A stretch of DNA of 32,700 nt from Comamonas sp. lk (lineage in GTDB: Bacteria; Pseudomonadota; Gammaproteobacteria; Burkholderiales; Burkholderiaceae_C). Positions 24,655 to 31,804 of the stretch are shown one piece after another. The notes under the pieces are model-generated. The model did not search any database. It was not told where the DNA came from and saw nothing but the letters and a program-made list of their open reading frames with translations. Position 1 is the first letter of the stretch. Every line of letters begins with the position of its first letter. The stretch covers positions 1 to 32,700 of the forward strand of contig CAMBFO010000016.1 in the NCBI GenBank assembly GCA_945865675.1, read 5' to 3'. Position numbers and translations under genes: made by a program.

Positions 24655-25146
24655 ATGTCGACGCCATTTCGTATTTCGCACAGTTTCAAAGTCTCGCGCG
24701 ACACTTTGTGGGCGGTGTATACCCAGCCCGAGCATTTGTCCAAATGGTTCGGTCCGCAAGGCTTCACCATGCCCGCCTATGACATGGAGTTTCGTGTAGG
24801 GGGTGCGTTTTTGCATGCCCTGCAAGCCCCTGATGGCACGCAAATGTGGGGCAAGTGGGAGTTTTTGGGCATCGACGCGCCCCGGCGCTTGTCACTGGTG
24901 CAGCACTTTTCCGACCGCGAGGGCGGCATCACCCGCCACCCCCTGTCACCGGGCTGGCCGCTGCGCACCATGGCCACCACCACGTTTACCGAAGAAGGCA
25001 GCGGTAGCGGCCTGCACTTGGAGTGGCTACCTTTTGAGTCCACGCCCGAGGAGACCGCCACGTTTGACGCCGGCCACGAGAGCATGCAGCAAGGCTGGAG
25101 CGGCACCTTTGCACAGCTAGAAGCCTACCTGGCTACCCTGCCCTGA
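24655..25146 (+). CDS. SRPBCC / AHSA1-domain protein
   Basis: This is a 163-residue START-like (AHSA1, Activator of Hsp90 ATPase homologue 1-like) protein. ATG 24655 follows a strong GGAAGGAAG; a TTG at 24640 is discarded. Typical features are VSRDTLWAVYTQPEHLSKWFGPQGFT near the start, FRVGGAFLHALQAPDG, KWEFLGIDAPRRLSLVQHFSD, and the C-terminal helix QGWSGTFAQLEAYLA. Bacterial members bind small hydrophobic molecules, and functions are mostly unknown. It sits 21 bp after thiL. Confidence 0.9.
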   Translation: MSTPFRISHSFKVSRDTLWAVYTQPEHLSKWFGPQGFTMPAYDMEFRVGGAFLHALQAPDGTQMWGKWEFLGIDAPRRLSLVQHFSDREGGITRHPLSPGWPLRTMATTTFTEEGSGSGLHLEWLPFESTPEETATFDAGHESMQQGWSGTFAQLEAYLATLP

Positions 25147-25176
25147 GCGCGACTGCCGTCGCCCGATTTCTTACCC

Positions 25177-25746
25177 ATGCCCGCACCTGAGACTTTGTAC
25201 CCCGCGGGCTCTGGCGCTAGCAGCTTTGCGGCGCGGCCCACTGCTGCCTTTATGTTGTCGCACCCCGCCCATGTGTTTGCGCTGGGCTTTGGCTCGGGCC
25301 TGTCGCGCATAGCCCCGGGCACCAGCGGCACCTTGTGGGCCTGGCTGACGTTTTGGTGTCTGACGCCCTGGATGAGCGATGCGCTGTGGGGCTACACCCT
25401 GCTGGCTTCCATCCTCGTGGGCTGGTGGGCTTGCGCGGTGACCGCGCGCAATATGGGAGTGCTCGATCCTGGCAGCATCGTGTGGGACGAGGTGGTGGCC
25501 TTTTGGTTGGTGCTGTGGGTCTTGACGCCGGCCAGCTTTGCGACGCAGGCAGCCGCTTTTGTGCTGTTTCGGTTTTTTGATGCGGTCAAGCCCGGCCCGG
25601 TGGGTTGGGCCGATGCGCTGTTTCATGGCATCGATGTCGATACCGAGCGCTGGCCATGGGCCAAAGCCGGTTGGGGCATCATGTTGGACGACTTGGTAGC
25701 GGCGGGCTGCACCCTGCTGGTGGTGGCGGTATGGCGCGCCTGGTAG
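25177..25746 (+). CDS. pgpA: Phosphatidylglycerophosphatase A
   Basis: This inner-membrane phosphatase makes phosphatidylglycerol from phosphatidylglycerophosphate. It is 189 residues with four hydrophobic segments. Family motifs are FGSGLSRIAPGTSGTLWAW, GSIVWDEVVAFWLVL (metal-binding Asp-Glu), FRFFDAVKPGPVGWAD and the C-terminal GIMLDDLVAAGCT. The last 16 bp overlap the start of the CinA-type gene. Confidence 0.94.
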   Translation: MPAPETLYPAGSGASSFAARPTAAFMLSHPAHVFALGFGSGLSRIAPGTSGTLWAWLTFWCLTPWMSDALWGYTLLASILVGWWACAVTARNMGVLDPGSIVWDEVVAFWLVLWVLTPASFATQAAAFVLFRFFDAVKPGPVGWADALFHGIDVDTERWPWAKAGWGIMLDDLVAAGCTLLVVAVWRAW

Positions 25747-26216
25747 AGGACTTGGCTACTGCCCTGCTGGCACGCGGCTGGATGCTGGCCACCGCTGAGA
25801 GCTGCACCGGTGGTCTGATTGCTGGCGCCTGTACCGACCTGGCCGGTTCGAGCAACTGGTTGGAGCGCGGCTTTGTTAGCTATTCCAATGCCGCCAAGAC
25901 CGAATTGCTGGGCGTGGACGCGGCCCTGATTGCGCGCCACGGCGCGGTCAGCGAGCCGGTGGCCCGCGCTATGGCGCAAGGCGCGTTGCAGCACTCTAAG
26001 GCGCAATGTGCGCTGGCCGTTACCGGCATCGCCGGGCCGGGCGGCGGCAGTGCGGACAAGCCGGTGGGCACGGTTTGGTTTGCCTGGGCCACGCCGCAAG
26101 GTGTGCGTAGCGAAATGCAGCGCTTTGATGGGGATCGCGCCCAGGTGCGCAGCGCTACGGTGCAGCACAGCCTGGCGGTGTTGCTGTCCTTGGTGCAAGC
26201 GAGCGCAACGGGCTGA
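25731..26216 (+). CDS. pncC: Nicotinamide-nucleotide amidase (CinA C-terminal domain type)
   Basis: This enzyme converts nicotinamide mononucleotide to nicotinate mononucleotide in NAD recycling. At 161 residues it is the stand-alone C-terminal domain form. Motifs are TAESCTGGLIAGACTDLAGSSNW (catalytic Ser region), RGFVSYSNAAKTELLGV, and TGIAGPGGGSADKPVGTVWFAW. The start ATG 25731 lies inside the end of pgpA, matching the usual MARLVEDLATALLARGW N-terminus. Longer frames back to 25605 only overlap pgpA. Confidence 0.94.
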   Translation: MARLVEDLATALLARGWMLATAESCTGGLIAGACTDLAGSSNWLERGFVSYSNAAKTELLGVDAALIARHGAVSEPVARAMAQGALQHSKAQCALAVTGIAGPGGGSADKPVGTVWFAWATPQGVRSEMQRFDGDRAQVRSATVQHSLAVLLSLVQASATG

Positions 26217-26259
26217 ATCAGGACTTGCGAAAGACTCCTGGATACAAAGCACTGAACCC

Positions 26260-26883
26260 ATGCATGACGTACTTGCAGGCTTTGCCACCAGCCTGGCTTT
26301 GATAGTGGCCATTGGGTCCCAAAACGCGTTTGTTTTGCGCCAAGGCATCGTGCGTGAGCATGTGCTGGCACTGGTGGTTTTTTGCGCACTGTCGGATGCG
26401 CTGCTCATCATGGTTGGTGTCGCCGGGGGTGGCGCGCTGGTGCAGCAATACCCCCAGGCTTTGGAGGTAGCGCGTATCGGGGGTGCGGTGTTTTTGGCCG
26501 CTTATGCGCTGTTTGCCGCGCGCCGTGCCTTGCGCCCGGCTGCCTTGCTGCCGCTCGATGCGCCAGGCTTGTCATTGCCCGCCGCCTTGGCTACGTGTTT
26601 TGGCTTTACCTTTCTCAACCCGCATGTGTATTTGGATGCGGTGGTGCTGCTGGGCGCCGTGGCGACGCAGCGCGGCGAGGCCGGGCGCTGGTGGTTTGGG
26701 CTGGGCGCGGCCAGTGCCAGCCTGTGCTGGTTTGCCGCCCTGGGTTTTGGCGCACGCTTGCTGCGCCCGGTGTTTGCCCGGCCGATGGCTTGGCGCTTGC
26801 TCGACGGCTTCATCGCCGCCACTATGGCCGGTCTTGCGCTGATGGTATGGTTCGGTCAGGGAGGTGTGCCGACAGGTGTTTGA
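26260..26883 (+). CDS. LysE/ArgO-family amino-acid exporter
   Basis: This 207-residue inner-membrane protein has about six hydrophobic helices, matching the basic amino-acid exporter family. The family phrases IAIGSQNAFVLRQGI and TFLNPHVYLDAVVLLGAVA are present, pointing to the LysE/ArgO branch rather than RhtB. ATG 26260 gives the standard MHDVLAGFATSLALIVAIGSQ-like start (shown only in part). A longer open frame back to 25930 is ignored because it runs over pncC in another frame. The substrate (arginine or lysine) is inferred from the family. Confidence 0.9.
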   Translation: MHDVLAGFATSLALIVAIGSQNAFVLRQGIVREHVLALVVFCALSDALLIMVGVAGGGALVQQYPQALEVARIGGAVFLAAYALFAARRALRPAALLPLDAPGLSLPAALATCFGFTFLNPHVYLDAVVLLGAVATQRGEAGRWWFGLGAASASLCWFAALGFGARLLRPVFARPMAWRLLDGFIAATMAGLALMVWFGQGGVPTGV

Positions 26884-26898
26884 CAAGGAGCCACTGCT

Positions 26899-28530
26899 GT
26901 GCTGAATTTCTTTCATTCTGTGTTTCCCATGCGCTATCTAGCCTTTACGCTGTGCGCCATTGGTTTGCTGCTGTCATTGCTGGCCTGGGTCGGCGGCGGC
27001 TATGTGCTTCCCGTCTTGGTGTTTGTCTACCTGGTGGGCACGGGTTTTCATGATTTATGGCAAACCAAGCGCGCCGTTTTGCGCAATTACCCGGTCATTG
27101 GGCATATGCGGTTTTTGCTGGAGTTCATCCGGCCTGAAATCCGCCAATATTTCATTGAGAGCGACAACGAGGCAACGCCTTTTTCGCGTGCGCAGCGCTC
27201 GCTGGTCTATCAGCGTGCCAAGGGCGATTCGGATAAGCGGCCTTTCGGCACACAGCTCGATACCCATGCCACGGGGCATGAATGGATGACGCATTCGGTG
27301 GCGCCCAGCACGCTGGCCTCGCACGACTTTCGCATCACCATCGGGCCGCACACCGCGCAGCCCTACAGCGCCAGCGTGTTCAATATTTCGGCCATGAGTT
27401 TTGGCGCGCTCAGCGCCAATGCCATTAGCGCGCTCAATGCCGGCGCCAAGCGCGGAGGTTTTGCGCATGACACCGGCGAAGGCTCCATCTCGGCGCACCA
27501 CCGTAAACACGGCGGCGACTTGATTTGGGAAGTGGCCTCGGGCTATTTTGGTTGTCGCAACGATGACGGCACGTTTAACGCCGACAAATTCAAAACCAAT
27601 GCCCGTGACCCGCAGGTCAAGATGATTGAGATCAAGCTTAGCCAGGGCGCCAAGCCCGGCCATGGCGGTGTGCTACCCGGCCCCAAGGTGACGCCCGAGA
27701 TTGCTGAGGCGCGCGGCGTGCCGGTAGGGGTGGACTGCGTATCACCGGCCTCGCACAGCGCGTTTGGCACGCCAACGGAGTTAATGCATTTTGTGGCCCG
27801 CTTGCGCGAACTCTCAGGCGGAAAACCCACGGGTTTCAAGCTGTGTATCGGCCACCCCTGGGAATGGTTTGCCATGGTCAAGGCCATGCTGCAAACCGGC
27901 ATCACGCCAGACTTCATCGTGGTCGATGGCACCGAGGGTGGCACTGGCGCGGCGCCGCTGGAATTTATCGACCACGTGGGCTCGCCCTTGCAAGAGGGCT
28001 TGATCCTGGTACACAACAGTTTGCGCGGCGCCGGGCTGCGCTCGCAGATCATGATCGGCTGCGCGGGCAAAGTGGTCAGCGCTTTTGACATCGCGCGCCT
28101 GATGGCGCTGGGCGCTAACTGGTGCAATAGCGCGCGCGGCTTTATGTTTGCCATCGGCTGCATCCAGGCGCAAACCTGCCACACCGGCCACTGCCCGACC
28201 GGCGTGACCACGCAAGACCCGCTGCGCCAGCAAGCGCTGGTGGTGGGCGACAAGGCCGAGCGCGTTTACCACTTCCACCAAAACACTTTGCACGCCCTTA
28301 AAGAACTGGTGCAAGCCGCTGGCGTGCAACACCCCAACGAGATCAACGCCCACCACATCGTGCGCCGCACTGGCGACCACACGGTGGACAGCCTGGCCCA
28401 TGCCTTGCTGCGCGAAATCCCCGAAGGCAGTTTGCTCAAAGACACGCTGGATAAGCTGCCCATGGTCTACCAGCACCACTGGCCCAAGGCCAGTGCGGAT
28501 AGCTTTGTAATGAATACGGCGGTCATTTAA
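26899..28530 (+). CDS. Membrane-anchored FMN-binding glutamate synthase-domain protein
   Basis: This 543-residue protein carries a GltS-like FMN barrel but no amidotransferase domain. GTG 26899 follows AAGGAG (26885-26890). Two hydrophobic stretches near residues 12-28 and 34-50 anchor it. The barrel includes FNISAMSFGALSANAISALN, DTGEGSISAHHRKHGGDL, SQGAKPGHGGVLPG and VDGTEGGTGAAP. The Fe-S ligand pattern CxxxxxCxxxxC of glutamate synthases is present (Cys421, Cys427, Cys432). Proteins of this layout are common in Proteobacteria and their reaction is not established. It is 15 bp after the exporter gene. Confidence 0.9.
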   Translation: MLNFFHSVFPMRYLAFTLCAIGLLLSLLAWVGGGYVLPVLVFVYLVGTGFHDLWQTKRAVLRNYPVIGHMRFLLEFIRPEIRQYFIESDNEATPFSRAQRSLVYQRAKGDSDKRPFGTQLDTHATGHEWMTHSVAPSTLASHDFRITIGPHTAQPYSASVFNISAMSFGALSANAISALNAGAKRGGFAHDTGEGSISAHHRKHGGDLIWEVASGYFGCRNDDGTFNADKFKTNARDPQVKMIEIKLSQGAKPGHGGVLPGPKVTPEIAEARGVPVGVDCVSPASHSAFGTPTELMHFVARLRELSGGKPTGFKLCIGHPWEWFAMVKAMLQTGITPDFIVVDGTEGGTGAAPLEFIDHVGSPLQEGLILVHNSLRGAGLRSQIMIGCAGKVVSAFDIARLMALGANWCNSARGFMFAIGCIQAQTCHTGHCPTGVTTQDPLRQQALVVGDKAERVYHFHQNTLHALKELVQAAGVQHPNEINAHHIVRRTGDHTVDSLAHALLREIPEGSLLKDTLDKLPMVYQHHWPKASADSFVMNTAVI

Positions 28531-28542
28531 CAAGGAGTCGCA

Positions 28543-29154
28543 ATGAAAAAATGTGTTGGTGGCGTGTTGTTGGTATCGTTTCTTGCATTGAGCGCCCACG
28601 CGCAGGATAGGCGCCAAGGCTGGTTTATTACGCTGGATGCCGGTTTGGATTCGATGTCGCTTGTTTCGGACGCGGGGACTGATGATTTTGGCCAAGGCAG
28701 TGGCGTGTCTCTGGGTGGTGGCTATGAGTTTTCATTGTGGCCTAACGTGGCGCTGCTTCTTGGTGGTATGTACGATCTGGATTACTTCTTGCAGGGCGGG
28801 TCTGGCAGCGAGGGGACGAGCTTTAAAAGCGGAGCGGAAATAATCAACCAAAAGATTCGTTATTCTCTCTATGTTGCGCCAGGCTTGTATATACGCAAAG
28901 ACACCTTGTTGTATGGCAAAGCGGCCTATGTGGTGAGCAAAACTGATCCTGCCGGTGTACGAAGCGCAGAGCCTAACTTTAACGGCTTCGGCTTAGGCGC
29001 AGGGGTTCGATATGCGCTGACGCCGCGTAGCTTTCTTGCCTTGGAATTTCAGCGTGTGACGAATAATGCTGTCGTATTTCCTGAGTTTCGCAATGGATTG
29101 GCGATTTCCCCCAGCTATACCAATTTCACGCTGGGATTGGTCTACAAACCTTAA
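28543..29154 (+). CDS. Small outer-membrane beta-barrel protein
   Basis: This 203-residue protein has a clear Sec signal (MKKCVGGVLLVSFLALSAHA, cleavage before QD). It is followed by alternating strands with aromatic girdles (GGGYEFSLWPNVALLLGGMYDLDYFL, LYVAPGLYIRKDTLLYGKAAYVV, LGAGVRYALTPRSFLALEFQRV, FTLGLVYK), typical of an 8-stranded OmpA/OmpX-like barrel. The last residues YKP are unlike the usual terminal Phe. AAGGAG is just upstream. The gene is more AT-rich than its neighbours. Function unknown. Confidence 0.82.
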   Translation: MKKCVGGVLLVSFLALSAHAQDRRQGWFITLDAGLDSMSLVSDAGTDDFGQGSGVSLGGGYEFSLWPNVALLLGGMYDLDYFLQGGSGSEGTSFKSGAEIINQKIRYSLYVAPGLYIRKDTLLYGKAAYVVSKTDPAGVRSAEPNFNGFGLGAGVRYALTPRSFLALEFQRVTNNAVVFPEFRNGLAISPSYTNFTLGLVYKP

Positions 29155-29165
29155 CTACCCTGCGC

Positions 29166-29408
29166 TCAAATCCTTTTCACCAGCGCAGTTGTCGAGTAGC
29201 CCGACACATAAGGCAGCGCCAGCGCCTTGCCGCCCCAGGTATGCATCAGCGCCGTCTCGGGCAACACCTCCATCTGGTAGTCGCCACCTTTGATCAAAAC
29301 ATCCGGGCGGATTTCGGCGATCAGGGCTTGCGGGTTGTCTTCGCCAAACCAGGTGACCAAACTGGCCGCTGCCAAGCTGGTCATGACAAAGTCTGGCGCC
29401 TTACCTAA
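29166..29408 (-). pseudogene. Remnant of D-glycero-beta-D-manno-heptose 1-phosphate adenylyltransferase (rfaE2/hldE C-terminal)
   Basis: The minus strand encodes LGKAPDFVMTSLAAASLVTWF, then EDNPQALIAEIRPDVLIKGGDY and PYVSGYSTTALVKRI. These are recognisable C-terminal blocks of the heptose-1-phosphate adenylyltransferase (usual length ~160 residues). The N-terminal HxGH nucleotide-binding motif is gone, and a short internal stretch between LGKAPD and LAAASLVTWF appears deleted. An in-frame TGA lies just upstream at about 29427. It is a decayed fragment, with the break adjacent to the toxin-antitoxin region. Confidence 0.78.
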
Positions 29409-29434
29409 GGGGTCAACATCAATGAGGGATCAAA

Positions 29435-29473
29435 CCAAGGACTAAGGCGATTGCGCCCCACGAGGGTCCTTGG
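29435..29473. other. Nested inverted repeat upstream of the toxin-antitoxin operon
   Basis: CCAAGGAC (29435-29442) and GTCCTTGG (29466-29473) are a perfect inverted repeat enclosing a second one, GGCG-ATTG-CGCC (29446-29457). No T-run follows, so it is not a standard terminator. The remaining sequence of the 173-bp gap (29409-29581) holds only the promoter described separately. Confidence 0.4.
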
Positions 29474-29526
29474 AGATTGAATGCCAACAGCCTGTCCATT
29501 TTGGGCCATTGCAATCACCTTCTTCC

Positions 29527-29555
29527 TTGACGATGACTAAATTTGGACCTATATT
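29527..29555 (+). promoter_or_regulatory. Sigma70 promoter of the toxin-antitoxin operon
   Basis: TTGACG (29527-29532), a 17-bp spacer and TATATT (29550-29555) are near-consensus. The expected start is near 29562, about 20 nt before the antitoxin ATG. Confidence 0.8.
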
Positions 29556-29581
29556 CAGTCGCATCCACCTACAGGATTTCT

Positions 29582-29860
29582 ATGCCATCCGTCACCAACA
29601 TCAAGTCCATCTCCTATCTAAAAAGCCACGCCGCCCAAATTTCTGAAGACCTGCAGATGAACGGCAATCCGTTCTTTATCACCCAAAACGGCGAGGCCAG
29701 CATGGTGGTGGAGGGCGTCAAGCAGTACCAAGAAAAGGAATCGCTCATTGCCGCCTTAAAGATCATGGCCTTGGGTGAAAAAGACCGAGTGCAAGGCAAA
29801 GGCATTACTGCCGCCCAATCGCGGGCCCAGTTACTAGCTGCCCGCCAACAGCGCAAATAA
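29582..29860 (+). CDS. Phd/YefM-family antitoxin
   Basis: This 92-residue antitoxin of a type II module has an N-terminal DNA-binding part (SISYLKSHAAQISEDLQMNGNPFFITQNGEASMVV) matching the Phd/YefM fold. The C-terminal tail (KGITAAQSRAQLLAARQQRK) would wrap and inhibit the toxin. ATG 29582 follows AGGA (29573-29576). The open frame extends 39 bp upstream but that start lies before the predicted transcription start. The stop overlaps the toxin start (TAATG). Autorepression of the promoter at 29527-29555 is expected for the family. Confidence 0.92.
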   Translation: MPSVTNIKSISYLKSHAAQISEDLQMNGNPFFITQNGEASMVVEGVKQYQEKESLIAALKIMALGEKDRVQGKGITAAQSRAQLLAARQQRK

Positions 29861-30180
29861 TGGCCGTCTTTATTCTTCCCGATGCGCAGGATGACTTGCT
29901 TTGGTTGCAAGAGTATATGCAGGGCGAATGGAGCGAGGCCGATTGGCTCAATGCCGAGGACGAAATCTTTAAAAAGCTGGCGCTCGTGGATACGGGTTTT
30001 CTCACCGGGGCGCCCGTTCAGGAACTTGCATCGGTTGGAATTTTCGAATACCAAAATGTTTTTACTTCACACCACAAGCTGGTGTACCGGCGCATCAACG
30101 CAGATGTCTATGTTTACGCGATTGCTGCGCACCGGCAGGATTTTCCGACGCTATTGATGAAGCGCTTACTGAAAATCTAA
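29860..30180 (+). CDS. ParE/RelE-family toxin
   Basis: This 106-residue toxin has the ParE/RelE fold pattern: N-terminal ILPDAQDDLLWLQEYM helix, GFLTGAPVQEL, then the beta-strand core NVFTSHHKLVYRRINADVYVYAIAAHRQD and a terminal helix TLLMKRLLK. The HRQDF segment is characteristic. Whether it acts on gyrase (ParE) or as an mRNA interferase (RelE) cannot be read from the sequence. Its ATG overlaps the antitoxin stop, the usual order and coupling. Confidence 0.92.
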   Translation: MAVFILPDAQDDLLWLQEYMQGEWSEADWLNAEDEIFKKLALVDTGFLTGAPVQELASVGIFEYQNVFTSHHKLVYRRINADVYVYAIAAHRQDFPTLLMKRLLKI

Positions 30181-30206
30181 TCAACGCCTCAGTTAAAGTG
30201 CCCTTC

Positions 30207-30872
30207 ATGCCCAGCATGAATTCCCTTGCACCCGAGCCACGCAAGCCCGGACGCCCCAACAAGTCCCAGGTCGATGCGTCGTTGGACATTCGCAAAGCCG
30301 CACTCAAAGCGTTTGCGCGTGGCGGCTTTCATGGGGTGAGCATTGTGGAAATTGCTCGCATGGCAGGCGTGGCCAAGCCGCTGGTGCATTACCACTACGC
30401 GTCCAAAGATGTCTTGTGGGAGGCCGCAGTGGGGGATGCCGTGGCCGAGCTGCGCGCGCAAGTAGTCCAATTTCAGGCCGCCTTGACGGCCCCTGCATCT
30501 GCGCCCGATTTGTTACGGATGGTGGCTCGACAACTGGTGCTGTTTGCCTCTCGCCATCCTGAATTGGTACATATTGTGGTGGACGAAACTGCCAAGGGCG
30601 GGGCGCGGGCCGACTGGCTCCGTGACCACCTGCTGACGCCGGGTTACGCCATGGGCAAGACACTGCTCGAGGGCTTGGCGCGCCTGGCCGGCACCCGCCC
30701 GCCTGCCGTGGAACACCTGGTGCCCATGGTTTTGGGCATCATGAATTTCCCTTTTTTGGACGCCGAGATCATCCGCGACACCTATGGGGTAGATGTGTAC
30801 GCACCAGATTACGTCGAGCGCCACGGCGACCTGTTGTTTGAGGTGTTGCGCTCACTGATGTTGCCGAGCTAG
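30207..30872 (+). CDS. TetR-family transcriptional regulator
   Basis: This regulator of about 221 residues has an N-terminal helix-turn-helix (GGFHGVSIVEIARMAGVAKPLVHYHYASKDVLWEA, about residues 40-75) preceded by a basic segment (RKPGRPNKSQ), and a ligand-binding C-terminal domain. The start is uncertain: ATG 30207, ATG 30216 and GTG 30198 are all in frame and none has a good ribosome-binding site. It is followed after 67 bp by a PhlG-like hydrolase gene, with a palindrome in the gap that is a candidate operator. In Pseudomonas a TetR protein (PhlH) controls phlG, so this pairing is suggestive, though only by context. Confidence 0.9.
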   Translation: MPSMNSLAPEPRKPGRPNKSQVDASLDIRKAALKAFARGGFHGVSIVEIARMAGVAKPLVHYHYASKDVLWEAAVGDAVAELRAQVVQFQAALTAPASAPDLLRMVARQLVLFASRHPELVHIVVDETAKGGARADWLRDHLLTPGYAMGKTLLEGLARLAGTRPPAVEHLVPMVLGIMNFPFLDAEIIRDTYGVDVYAPDYVERHGDLLFEVLRSLMLPS

Positions 30873-30889
30873 GGTAAACGCCAGGATGT

Positions 30890-30917
30890 ATTAATTGTTC
30901 CTTTCGGCATAATTAAT
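30890..30917. promoter_or_regulatory. Palindrome ATTAATT-N14-AATTAAT, candidate TetR operator
   Basis: These are perfect 7-bp inverted arms (30890-30896 and 30911-30917) in the short gap between the TetR gene and the hydrolase gene. The right arm reaches into the possible ATG at 30916. The AT-rich arms stand out in this high-GC region. Confidence 0.55.
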
Positions 30918-30939
30918 GCGATTCCTCCGAATATCGCCC

Positions 30940-31764
30940 ATGCCCCACCCAGAGTCCGTTCACCTCGGCTACACCGCCGACGAGTTGGCAAGCAGCCCCT
31001 ACGCACGCTTCTACCAGCCCGATATGGCGCCTTTGCCCGCCCATGTGCGCGAGGCTATTGCCGTGGGCTTGCAGACCGTAGAACTGTTGCCGCCGCTAGC
31101 GAGCGCGCCGCAGTTGCAATCGCCGGGCTATTGGCCAGTGGAAAACGGCGTCACCATCAGCCCCGACGGCGCCTTCCGAATCTTTGTGCGCACCGATATG
31201 CCAGGTGTCACACCAGCGATGTGGGACTGGTGGTTTGCCTGGCATGGCAGCCAAGCGCAACGCTACAAGCTCTGGCACCCGCGCGCGCACCTGCATGCAG
31301 CTTGGGCCGATGGGCGCAGCGACCTGAACTACTACGTGGGTCGCACCTCGCAGGTGGTGGAGTACGTGGGTAACCAAAGGCTGAACTTGGCCATCCGTTT
31401 TGTATCCCCGGCAAGCCTAGGCCTGGACGAAGCGCGCCTAAAGCGCGAGGGCGAAGTGGCCATCTGCGCACGCGGCAGTATGGCCGGTACCCCGATGGAG
31501 ACCGGCTGGCTCATTCACCATGTGCGCCCCGTGCCGGGAGGCTCGGAAATGCGCTCGCGCTTTTGGCTCGCCGGCTCCAACATCCGCCCACGCGGTATGC
31601 CCGGCGCTGCAGGCGCACTGCTAGGCCGGGTTGCCGCCAAGTTCGCTCCCTTGACCGACAACATGGCTATGGAGTTGCTGGTGCACTGCGCCCAGGAAAT
31701 GAACCATCTGGCAGCTATCTTGCCTGAGCTCTACACAACTTTTGGTCCAGAGAAGAAAAGCTAA
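30940..31764 (+). CDS. PhlG-like (DAPG/phloretin hydrolase family) zinc C-C hydrolase
   Basis: This 274-residue protein is of the 2,4-diacetylphloroglucinol hydrolase family, zinc enzymes that cleave a C-C bond between an acyl group and a phloroglucinol ring. The signature WDWWFAWHGSQAQRYKLWHP spans residues 95-114. Predicted zinc ligands are His113, Glu141 (VVEYVG), His249 and Glu253 (HCAQE). Their spacing closely follows the known His129, Glu160, His270 and Glu274 of Pseudomonas PhlG. The start is uncertain: ATG 30916 would add eight residues but lies in the palindrome, and neither has a clear ribosome-binding site. The substrate is unknown; neighbours (TetR, FAD oxidase) suggest aromatic catabolism. 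Confidence 0.88.
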   Translation: MPHPESVHLGYTADELASSPYARFYQPDMAPLPAHVREAIAVGLQTVELLPPLASAPQLQSPGYWPVENGVTISPDGAFRIFVRTDMPGVTPAMWDWWFAWHGSQAQRYKLWHPRAHLHAAWADGRSDLNYYVGRTSQVVEYVGNQRLNLAIRFVSPASLGLDEARLKREGEVAICARGSMAGTPMETGWLIHHVRPVPGGSEMRSRFWLAGSNIRPRGMPGAAGALLGRVAAKFAPLTDNMAMELLVHCAQEMNHLAAILPELYTTFGPEKKS

Positions 31765-31804
31765 GAGCGCGCCCATCACAAGGCTTGACTGACTAGGAAA
31801 TTGT

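Noticed and set aside
27814-28695. 293-codon open frame on the minus strand
   Set aside because: It is opposite the FMN-barrel gene and crosses into the next gene; no homology features or ribosome-binding site.
29166-29384. 72-codon frame as an intact small gene
   Set aside because: It contains only C-terminal blocks of the adenylyltransferase family and lacks the nucleotide-binding HxGH motif, so it is listed as a pseudogene.
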